From contig JANLHI010000022.1 of NCBI GenBank assembly GCA_024654525.1, forward strand, positions 1-64,000: DNA of 64,000 nt, written 5' to 3'. Of this stretch, positions 42,230-49,019 are shown piece after piece. Numbering within the stretch: position 1 is the first letter of the stretch; every line of letters starts with the position of its first letter. This DNA is from Patescibacteria group bacterium (GTDB taxonomy: Bacteria; Patescibacteria; Paceibacteria; UBA6257; 2-01-FULL-56-20). Under the pieces are notes generated by a model. That model was not told where the DNA came from and did no database searches. It saw only the letters and a program-made list of their open reading frames with translations. The position numbers and the translations under genes are program-made.

Positions 42230-43000
42230 CTACACTCCTCCAAGTTTTTTGATAGTTCTTTTCACGCGCATAATACACTTTTCAGTGTTCGAAATAATTT
42301 CCTGTTCCGTACAACGAATCACTGTCCATCCGTAGCGCCGAAGCACTGCATCTTTTTCTTTATCTCTCTCGCGCTGACGCACACTGGAATGCGCTTTCGT
42401 ATTATCACACTCGATTGCAATCATCCCTCGCCGACACTTGATTGCAAAATCAATACGGAATCTCTTTTTCTCGCCTTTCTTTCCACATAAAACATTCCAT
42501 TGCGGATCAACGCGAATATCCGCACGCCGGAATGCATCGCGCATTATCGCCTCCGTATCCGCTACACCGTAGAGACTTATTATATTTTTTGCAGTTCGAA
42601 GTTTCTGCAATGTCGTAAACCCAAATGAAACCCTTCGCGGCAACACATTCCACACCGGATGCGGAAGTTCCCGAATCGCCCCCACACGAATCCTTACATA
42701 ATCGTCTTGTGCTCGAAGATGGCGCTCTTCTAAGGGTAGGAGCGCCACACGCTTTACCGTACGGCACTCCGCTACGCGAGCATAATAACGAATGCATTTC
42801 CCTCCCCACTTGAACGATGACACCGGCTCATAAAATGCCAAATACTCAAATGCACGTTTCGGCATATATCGTACCGGAATCCTATACCATCGTTCATTGA
42901 AAAGAATACCGAGATCTCTCCGGTTTTTAATCACCCCCACAAGCACCGAGCAATCTTTCTTCCTCTCACGATTGACCTTGTTCCGTATTCTTCTGTTCAT
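42230..43000 (-). CDS. DUF559/Vsr-like endonuclease-domain protein, ~256 aa
   Basis: The last ~100 residues fit the DUF559 nuclease fold: RFRIDFAIKCRRGMIAIECD (D...ExE/ExD metal site) and RERDKEKDAVLRRYGWTVIRCTEQEI. The N-terminal ~150 residues are basic and contain IISLYGVADTEAIMRDAF. A DNA or RNA repair or defence role is inferred from fold only. ATG 43000 is used; the upstream ATG at 43057 would extend the overlap with the next gene to 92 bp. It sits beside lexA, sharing the intergenic palindrome region downstream of its stop. Confidence 0.7.
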   Translation of the reverse strand: MNRRIRNKVNRERKKDCSVLVGVIKNRRDLGILFNERWYRIPVRYMPKRAFEYLAFYEPVSSFKWGGKCIRYYARVAECRTVKRVALLPLEERHLRAQDDYVRIRVGAIRELPHPVWNVLPRRVSFGFTTLQKLRTAKNIISLYGVADTEAIMRDAFRRADIRVDPQWNVLCGKKGEKKRFRIDFAIKCRRGMIAIECDNTKAHSSVRQRERDKEKDAVLRRYGWTVIRCTEQEIISNTEKCIMRVKRTIKKLGGV

Positions 43001-43268
43001 TCCGACGCAACGCTTCCACCTTCTCTTGTATTTTACTCCCTCCCCGCATCGCTTCAATAATTTTTCTCACTTCTTCCGAACCCGTATTACTCGGCATCGC
43101 GCTAAACGCCCTCTTAAGATTATCTGCCATTTTTTGTGCACTTTCCTGAAGAGCGCTAAACACCACGTCGGGAGGAATGTTTTTCTTTCCGCGATATTTA
43201 ATAATCCACCACCAATACCGAAAACGAACTTTTATTATCGGCCATATGCTATACCGTAAAAATCTCAT
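42966..43268 (-). CDS. Small helical orphan protein, 100 aa
   Basis: No family recognised. The N-terminal 30 residues are aromatic and basic (YSIWPIIKVRFRYWWWIIKYRGKKN), likely membrane-associated or amphipathic. The rest is helical and charged, with a Gln/Asn-rich end. It overlaps the start of the DUF559 gene by 35 bp, suggesting translational coupling. Confidence 0.55.
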   Translation of the reverse strand: MRFLRYSIWPIIKVRFRYWWWIIKYRGKKNIPPDVVFSALQESAQKMADNLKRAFSAMPSNTGSEEVRKIIEAMRGGSKIQEKVEALRRNEQKNTEQGQS

Positions 43269-43288
43269 GCTTTTTAGAAGCGCTTATA

Positions 43289-43663
43289 TTATTTCCACGC
43301 ACTTACCAATACCCATATCGCAAGCGCAAACCACACAAGGACTGAAAACCATGCCTTTCCTATTCCTTTTGCTATCACCTCATCTCTTAATTTTAAAATG
43401 ACATTCGCATAAGGAATAAACCCAAGCCCAACAATGAGCATTACAATAAGTGCTATTGCGCCAAATTGTACTGCGGTCACAAGCGGAAGAACATAATATC
43501 CCGCCACGGCAAGCAACACCACATACACGATTGTAGTCACCGTAGTATGACGATATATCGGATCCACAAGCTTCATCCAAATTCCCGGATTAATAATAAC
43601 CACGGCAAGCTTTACTAACACTATCACTGAAAAAACTACGGCAAGTATATCGATTGGAGTCAT
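43289..43663 (-). CDS. Small integral membrane protein with four helices, 124 aa
   Basis: Four hydrophobic stretches (about 5-25, 43-60, 64-84 and 103-122). No charged catalytic motif. Unknown function; similar small four-helix proteins are common in CPR genomes. Followed 20 bp later by the 100-aa orphan on the same strand. Confidence 0.65.
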   Translation of the reverse strand: MTPIDILAVVFSVIVLVKLAVVIINPGIWMKLVDPIYRHTTVTTIVYVVLLAVAGYYVLPLVTAVQFGAIALIVMLIVGLGFIPYANVILKLRDEVIAKGIGKAWFSVLVWFALAIWVLVSAWK

Positions 43664-43726
43664 ATATATACGATAAGATTGATTATTTTCAACTTTCCTT
43701 GATTATACCAAAGCAAGAAATCTAAA

Positions 43727-45085
43727 TCAGTGCAACAATATTTCCTCCTTCTTCAAAGTTCTGCGCAGATATAACCACGAAAACCCTGACGCGGTCCACG
43801 TTATCACGAATAATCCCCACCACACTCCGCCAAGTCCCCAGTGAAACGCGTATACAAACACACTAAAAATCAGCACGGGCGCAACAACCTGCCGTACCAT
43901 TCCCATCCAAAGGGAAAACATGGGGCGCTTTAATCCTCTCAAAATAGAATCCACCGCCATAAGTATTCCGTAGGGCCACATCATAAACGCAGCAATACCC
44001 AAAAATACCACTCCTATACTCACCACATGCGTATCGCGAACAAAAAGCCCCATGAGTGGTTGTGCAAAGAAAAAGAGAAAAACCGCTCCTACGGTAGATA
44101 TCATCAATGCATAACGAAATACGGTATGCACAATTTCGTTTACTCGTTCCAGTTTTTTTGCTCCTCGGTTTTGCCCCACTAGTGTTATTGCTGCAATATT
44201 GATACCGATAAGTGGGAGAAGCGCAATCTGCTGTACGCGCGTTCCCACACCATATGCCGCAACGGCACCCTCTCCAAACTTTCCCACAAAATATGTGGAA
44301 ATAAAGAACCCGATAGCAACACTCATCATACTAATACTCGCGGGGAACCCTTGGCGCGCAATTTCTCTATACGTTTTCAGATCCGGCGCAAGTTCGCGAT
44401 AAAACCTTTTATGAAGAAGCTTTGTGTGGAGTACTTTCGGAAAAAGGTAAAACACACCTATGAACTCGATGAGGATGGTAGCAAGTGCAATTCCTGCAAT
44501 GCCCATTGCGGGAACACCAAACCCGCCGAACATGAACCAGTAATTGAAAAGGAAATTCATAAAGAACCCCGCGACAAGAAAGTTGCGGAATGATTTTGTA
44601 TCCCCCACGGAGTTCAATATCGCGTTGAAGGAAAAAACGAGGATAAACGAAATTGTACCGAGAAATATTACCGACACGTACGATACCGCAAACGCAAGGT
44701 ATATTCCGGACGCGCCCAATGCGCGGAATATGGGCGGCGCGACTGCGAGACCCAGTCCGGTAATAAACACCGAAAGTATGAGTGAAAACGAGATTCCCTG
44801 CACCGCATACCGCTTCGCGTCTTCCCGATTCCCCTCTCCCACCGCGTGCGCAATAAGCGCGGTCACACCGGAGTTTACTCCGGAACCGAGCGCAAGAACA
44901 ATGAAAAACACCGGGAACGAAAGCGACAGCGCCGCAACCGCTTCGGTACCCGCAAACCCGCTGAAGTATGCATCCACGATGTTGTACATCGTGTTAAAGA
45001 AAAAACCGACACTTGCCGGTATTGCAATCTTTTTGATGAGGGATGGAATATGTCCCTCGGTTATTTCATTGTGTGATTCGTCCAT
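43727..45085 (-). CDS. MATE-family efflux transporter, 452 aa
   Basis: Twelve hydrophobic helices in two similar halves, each starting with the MATE pattern (PSLIKKIAIPASVGFFFNTM and REIARQGFPASISMMSVAIG). VDAYFSGFAGTEAVAALSLSFP is the typical first-helix end. Exports drugs or metabolites using H+ or Na+. Subfamily (DinF/NorM) is not fixed. The N-terminus lies in the cytoplasm. Confidence 0.93.
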   Translation of the reverse strand: MDESHNEITEGHIPSLIKKIAIPASVGFFFNTMYNIVDAYFSGFAGTEAVAALSLSFPVFFIVLALGSGVNSGVTALIAHAVGEGNREDAKRYAVQGISFSLILSVFITGLGLAVAPPIFRALGASGIYLAFAVSYVSVIFLGTISFILVFSFNAILNSVGDTKSFRNFLVAGFFMNFLFNYWFMFGGFGVPAMGIAGIALATILIEFIGVFYLFPKVLHTKLLHKRFYRELAPDLKTYREIARQGFPASISMMSVAIGFFISTYFVGKFGEGAVAAYGVGTRVQQIALLPLIGINIAAITLVGQNRGAKKLERVNEIVHTVFRYALMISTVGAVFLFFFAQPLMGLFVRDTHVVSIGVVFLGIAAFMMWPYGILMAVDSILRGLKRPMFSLWMGMVRQVVAPVLIFSVFVYAFHWGLGGVWWGLFVITWTASGFSWLYLRRTLKKEEILLH

Positions 45086-45130
45086 AGAGTCGGAACATCA
45101 TATCATGAGAGCCTCTTTTTTCGTAAGACA

Positions 45131-45529
45131 CTACCTTTTCCATTCATCAATTTCCGGATGAAAATCTACCTGGTATTCCGGTATACCAAGAGAAACACCA
45201 TATTGTTTTGCTGCATCATATTGATCCTTGCTATGTCGGTCTATGGTAAATATCTTGTTGCGAAAAATAATGTAATGCGTGGTCTCGTTTTTAAAATCCG
45301 CGTACCAGTTATGTTTTGCATCAAGCGTGCGCGATAATGACTCGGCAACTTCTTCTGCTTTTTCTGGAGAGATTTCCACCGTGTGCATTGTCCACGCTTC
45401 AACCCACGGCGTTTTATGTTTTTCCACCACCCGCTCTATTTTGGTACTCAAAATTACAACGTCTTTTAAAACATCTTTATTCTCCAGACTCTCTTCAATG
45501 ATTACCCCTTTATAATCCATATTGTTCAT
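45131..45529 (-). CDS. Conserved CPR hypothetical protein, 132 aa
   Basis: The layout YKGVIIEESLENKDVL ... HTPWVEAWTMHTVEIS-like ... HNWYADFKNETTHYIIFRNKIFTIDR recalls a small soluble protein I have often seen in Patescibacteria, function unknown. No catalytic motif stands out; Trp/His residues in KTPWVEAWTMHTVE are the most conserved-looking. An ATG three codons downstream (MDYKG) could be the start instead. Confidence 0.65.
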   Translation of the reverse strand: MNNMDYKGVIIEESLENKDVLKDVVILSTKIERVVEKHKTPWVEAWTMHTVEISPEKAEEVAESLSRTLDAKHNWYADFKNETTHYIIFRNKIFTIDRHSKDQYDAAKQYGVSLGIPEYQVDFHPEIDEWKR

Positions 45530-45601
45530 TGATTTAAATATTTAAGAATTCCGATTTAAAACTATCATATCATGAATTTAATTGTGTATTGGTAAAAATA
45601 A

Positions 45602-45656
45602 AACAACCAATGGGCAAAACCACGGGTTGTTCTACTGTTTCCGCCCTTCAGGCGGG
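45602..45656 (-). terminator. Terminator hairpins after the 103-aa gene
   Basis: CCGCC/GGCGG (45641-45655), then AACAACC/GGTTGTT (45602-45631) followed by TTATTTTTACC on the - strand. They lie just after the stop of the gene at 45665. Confidence 0.6.
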
Positions 45657-45664
45657 TAATGTTG

Positions 45665-45976
45665 TCACGCTGGCTGGAGCGCGCAAACCCCTGCGAGATC
45701 GCTCTCTTCAACCTCTCCTGCTTTCAGAAGGAGTTCGAATACTCTCTTGATATCCCCGTCACTCAGTTCGGCGCTAACAGAGTGCACTTCCACTCTTTGA
45801 ATAGCGTTGTCGAATTCCACCACGGCAATCACTATTTTTTCACCTACGAAAATCGATGGGGGGAATTGCCTCACCTTTATTCCCGAAGATGCCCCGCAAG
45901 TGAGGCGATCTCTCCATTCAATCGAATGTCGGGGATGAAACTCTCTTAACTTTTCCATAAACTCGTCGGAGTTCAT
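45665..45976 (-). CDS. Small orphan protein, 103 aa
   Basis: No family recognised. An alpha/beta pattern (SIFVGEKIVIAVVEFDNAIQRVEVHSVSAELSDGDIKRVFELLLKAG) suggests a compact soluble domain. The competing + strand frame over the same region has atypical residue use and no terminator, so I favour this strand. It is followed by terminator hairpins. Confidence 0.5.
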   Translation of the reverse strand: MNSDEFMEKLREFHPRHSIEWRDRLTCGASSGIKVRQFPPSIFVGEKIVIAVVEFDNAIQRVEVHSVSAELSDGDIKRVFELLLKAGEVEESDLAGVCALQPA

Positions 45977-46071
45977 ATTTATCTCGCTTTCTTATATTAA
46001 ATTTTCAGCCCTTCTTCCCTATTTTAAATTCTACGCCAACCCTTCTTCCCCGCAAATCGGGATATCCACCG

Positions 46072-47427
46072 TTACCGACTCCGTCGAGAGTGACCACTGA
46101 ATCCGGGACGAGGAGAAGAATTGCCGAAGCCACCTCGTGAGGGCGGGCGACGTCCGAAACTCGGACGAGGATATGGTGAAGAAGAAGTGGAGGAATAAGG
46201 ACGAGCGCTGGTGCGACCATAGTTACTGCGTGGCGCAGAAGAAGAAAACCGCGGACTGCGATTTCCAAATCTTTGAAACGGTTCGCGTTCCGGCATCGTT
46301 TCTGCACGTGCGGGAGGAAGATCTTCGGGAAGTTTTGAAAGCGGGAGCGTCGAACGAATAAGACGCTCAATACTTCGCACACCTCCTTTTTCATTCGGCG
46401 TTGCAAATGATACTGCGTGTCCCACACCACCCATGCGTCCCGTGCGCCCGATGCGATGCACATAATCCTCCGCACTTGCGGGTAAATCATAGTTCACCAC
46501 AAGCGCGATTCCCTTTACATCAATACCGCGTGCAGCGATATCCGTTGCTACAAGTATTCGATATCTCCCATTTTTAAATCCTTCAAGCGCTTCCTTCCGT
46601 TGCATAAGCGAACGATTCGAATGAATCTCGGCGGCACTATGCCCCAACACGCGCAACCCCGCCGCAATCCGTTTTGCGCTATATTTCATTCTCGCAAAAA
46701 TCAAAGTTGAACCCTTTCCTTCCGCAAGAATTTTCTCAAGAAGGCGCGATTTATCCTGTCGTTGCACAAAGAAAACTTCCTGCGTCACTTTTTCTGCCGC
46801 AGTACCTTGCGGTGCGATCTCCACGCGCACGGGTAACTTCATATGCGCACGTGCAATACGCACTATGTCTTCCGGCATCGTTGCGGAAAAAAGCAATGTC
46901 TGTCGTGCATCGGGCGGGGGCAATACCGAAAGAATACGTTTCAATTGCGGAGCAAATCCCATGTCAAACATCCTATCCGCCTCGTCGAGTGTAAGAATCT
47001 TCACTCCGCTCAACGATACTGTTTTTTGCTCCAAGTGATCAATAATTCTCCCCGGCGTACCGATAACCACATGCGGGTTTCGGCGAAGCTGTTGTAATTG
47101 CCTTCCAATCGCTTCCCCCCCGATAAGCACCACAGATTTTATACCCAAAGGAACACCCACTTTCCCAAATGTTTCTTGTACTTGCAACGCCAATTCGCGC
47201 GTAGGTACCACAATAAGCCCCTTATCACCGCGAAGCGCCGCTTGTATCATTGGAATCGCAAATGCCAAGGTTTTTCCTGTTCCCGTTTGTGCAATACCCA
47301 CCAAATCCTTTCCTTCGATCGAAGAAGGAATGGATCGTTCTTGAATAGGCGTAGGTGTAGTAAACCCCGATTTCTCAAGTATATCTAAAATATTCGGCGC
47401 AATGCCAAGACTCTGAAAGTTACTCAT
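46072..47427 (-). CDS. DEAD-box RNA helicase, RhlE-like, 451 aa
   Basis: Motifs: Q motif FTTPTPIQERSIP, I AQTGTGKT, Ia PTRELALQ, Ib TPGR, II DEAD (LTLDEADRMFDMGF), III SAT (FSATM), IV, V ATDIAARGIDV and VI HRIGRTGRMG. The C-terminal ~80 residues are Arg/Ser/Gly/Pro-rich with RGGF and RPSFGRRPPSRGG, an RNA-binding disordered tail. Such helicases remodel rRNA and mRNA structures, often in cold conditions. It is preceded by a perfect 38-bp palindrome and the ArsR gene, so it may be under that regulator's control. Confidence 0.94.
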   Translation of the reverse strand: MSNFQSLGIAPNILDILEKSGFTTPTPIQERSIPSSIEGKDLVGIAQTGTGKTLAFAIPMIQAALRGDKGLIVVPTRELALQVQETFGKVGVPLGIKSVVLIGGEAIGRQLQQLRRNPHVVIGTPGRIIDHLEQKTVSLSGVKILTLDEADRMFDMGFAPQLKRILSVLPPPDARQTLLFSATMPEDIVRIARAHMKLPVRVEIAPQGTAAEKVTQEVFFVQRQDKSRLLEKILAEGKGSTLIFARMKYSAKRIAAGLRVLGHSAAEIHSNRSLMQRKEALEGFKNGRYRILVATDIAARGIDVKGIALVVNYDLPASAEDYVHRIGRTGRMGGVGHAVSFATPNEKGGVRSIERLIRSTLPLSKLPEDLPPARAETMPEREPFQRFGNRSPRFSSSAPRSNYGRTSARPYSSTSSSPYPRPSFGRRPPSRGGFGNSSPRPGFSGHSRRSR

Positions 47428-47559
47428 GTGGGTACCCTACCACAGAAATGATGAAATACCTAATTTTTGTCAAAGTTTTTCTAAACTACGCATTGTAAAA
47501 TAAGAACAACCACCGCGCGTACGCAACTGCGATTGTCGTGAATATTTATAGAAACTGTC

Positions 47560-47597
47560 TTCATATTCAAGTATTTTGCAAAATACTTGAATATGAA
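47560..47597. promoter_or_regulatory. Perfect 38-bp palindrome, ArsR1 site A
   Basis: Each arm is 19 bases, TTCATATTCAAGTATTTTG then its complement, with no mismatch. It lies between the ArsR gene and the helicase. TTGAAT in its downstream edge, with TATAAA/TAAATA 14-16 bases on, may form the helicase promoter. The central 28 bp are identical to the site at 47950-47987. Confidence 0.75.
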
Positions 47598-47647
47598 ATA
47601 TACCCCAATGTTGATCCTTAAAACTCCTACAGGGGATCACACAATAG

Positions 47648-47920
47648 TTATGTAAGCGAACGGCAAAAAGAGAACACCGCCTCCGCTCGAAGAGTAAGTT
47701 TGTGGCGCACGGTCGTACCTTCGTACCGCTTTATCACCAACCCCGCAATTGCAAGTTTTCGAATATGATCGGATGCATTCTGATAATTCATACGAAGCTC
47801 ATCGGCAATCTCCTCCACGGAAAGCTCCGGCTTTTTCTTCAAAAGTTCGAATATTTCCAATCGTCGATGATTCGCAAATCCTTTAATAATTCGCTCAAGT
47901 CTTCGTGAAGTATTATTCAT
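47648..47920 (-). CDS. ArsR-family winged-helix regulator 1, 90 aa
   Basis: The HTH reads HRRLEIFELLKKKPELSVEEIADELRMNYQNASDHIRKLAIAG, typical of small ArsR/SmtB repressors. No Cys pair for metal sensing (CVCD) is visible, so the signal is not a classical metal. The ATG at 47920 has a good Shine-Dalgarno (AAGGGAG). Its promoter -35 (TTGAAT) lies in the edge of the 38-bp palindrome upstream, fitting autorepression. A twin palindrome follows the gene. Confidence 0.85.
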   Translation of the reverse strand: MNNTSRRLERIIKGFANHRRLEIFELLKKKPELSVEEIADELRMNYQNASDHIRKLAIAGLVIKRYEGTTVRHKLTLRAEAVFSFCRSLT

Positions 47921-47949
47921 ATCTCCCTTGCTATTATTACACACTGACT

Positions 47950-47987
47950 CCACTATTCAAGTATTTTGCAAAATACTTGAATAGTGG
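47950..47987. promoter_or_regulatory. Perfect 38-bp palindrome, ArsR1 site B
   Basis: 19-base arms CCACTATTCAAGTATTTTG and complement. It overlaps the -35 box of the ArsR1 promoter (TTGAAT, then TAATAAT 15 bases downstream). The divergent + strand gene at 48046 lies 60 bp away and could be controlled by the same site. Confidence 0.75.
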
Positions 47988-48045
47988 GATGCGATTTCTT
48001 TTTTATTTTTTGAGAAAACAATGAAGTTTGGTGTATAGTAAGACC

Positions 48046-48312
48046 ATGCAAAAAGAAAAAATATTAGAGGAGCTAAACGAGGCAAAACAAAGCATTTTAA
48101 AACGCATGACTACCTATATCGGGGCGGGATTCGGACTCGTTGTCGGTCTTGCGTGGAACGATGCGATTGCAGTCCTTATCCGTACAATTTTTCCCGATGC
48201 AACCGGCACAATTATCGCAAAGTTTATTTATGCGTTTCTTCTTACCGTCATTGTCGGTATGGTACTGTATTCCATGGAAAAGATTTTAAACAAAACCGAC
48301 GGTAAAAAATAA
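48046..48312 (+). CDS. DUF5654-like small membrane protein, 88 aa
   Basis: Two hydrophobic helices (about 27-43 and 60-80) around the motif GLAWNDAIAVLIRTIFP, which matches what I recall of DUF5654. Function unknown. The ATG at 48046 is preferred to the frame start at 48028. The exonuclease gene follows after 10 bp, on the same strand. Confidence 0.7.
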   Translation: MQKEKILEELNEAKQSILKRMTTYIGAGFGLVVGLAWNDAIAVLIRTIFPDATGTIIAKFIYAFLLTVIVGMVLYSMEKILNKTDGKK

Positions 48313-48322
48313 TATATTCTTT

Positions 48323-49018
48323 ATGAAACATAATCTGCTTTTTCTCGACACGGAAACCACCGGCATGGAAAACGGAAGGGTGGTACAGCTTGCGTATAAA
48401 AAAGAGGGTGATGCGGATACATTTGTAGCATACTACAAACCGCCAATACCGATTGAAATTGAAGCAATGGTGGTGCACCACATCACCGAAAAGCATGTTG
48501 CGGATAAACCGGCATTCGCAACGTCGGAAACACGCGCCACTCTCTCCGAACTGCTTACGGATTCCATCTTGGTCGCGCACAATGCCAAATTCGATATCGG
48601 AATACTCGCGAACGAAGGAGTTTCTACGCAACATTCCATTTGTACATTGAAGGTCGCGCAAACAATGTATGACTATCCTATGTATAAACTGCAATACCTG
48701 CGTTACCTGTGGGGAATCGATATCGCTGAAGCGCTTGCCCACGATGCACGGGGAGATGTTGCCGTTCTTGAAAAAGCATTTGAACACATGGCAACCGAGT
48801 ACGCCGCATCGCACAACCTTACCGCCGAAGAAACCATAGAGGCGTTTGTGGAGATAACACGGAATCCGATACTCCTTAGACGGGCGAGCTTCGGAAAATA
48901 TGTCGGAAAAACATTTGAGGAAATAAAAAAAATTGATCGGGACTATCTCCGATGGATGGGAACGCTCAAAGACAAAGATGAGGATTTTCTCTATACCGTA
49001 CAACACCACCTCTCCTGA
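48323..49018 (+). CDS. DnaQ-like 3'-5' exonuclease with DUF3820-like tail, 231 aa
   Basis: DEDD motifs are FLDTETTG (Exo I, ~7-14), VAHNAKFDIG (Exo II) and HDARGDVAVLEKAF (Exo III, DEDDh). The last ~50 residues, ASFGKYVGKTFEEIKKIDRDYLRWMG, match the DUF3820 module seen after exonucleases in many bacteria. Substrate could be DNA or RNA; not the obvious PolIII epsilon. The gene overlaps none but is convergent with the UvrD-like gene one base away. Confidence 0.87.
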   Translation: MKHNLLFLDTETTGMENGRVVQLAYKKEGDADTFVAYYKPPIPIEIEAMVVHHITEKHVADKPAFATSETRATLSELLTDSILVAHNAKFDIGILANEGVSTQHSICTLKVAQTMYDYPMYKLQYLRYLWGIDIAEALAHDARGDVAVLEKAFEHMATEYAASHNLTAEETIEAFVEITRNPILLRRASFGKYVGKTFEEIKKIDRDYLRWMGTLKDKDEDFLYTVQHHLS

Positions 49019-49019
49019 A

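Noticed and set aside
45659..45949. A 96-aa + strand frame over the 103-aa gene
   Set aside because: It has atypical residue use and starts inside a terminator hairpin region; the - strand frame fits better with the downstream terminator.
46005..46490. A 161-aa frame overlapping the end of the DEAD-box helicase
   Set aside because: It is the antisense-frame shadow of the RG-rich tail; motif VI and the tail of the helicase run through the same bases in the right frame.
47560..47597. Reading the 38-bp palindromes as transcription terminators
   Set aside because: They lack T-runs on the relevant strands, occur upstream of promoters and pair specifically with ArsR genes.
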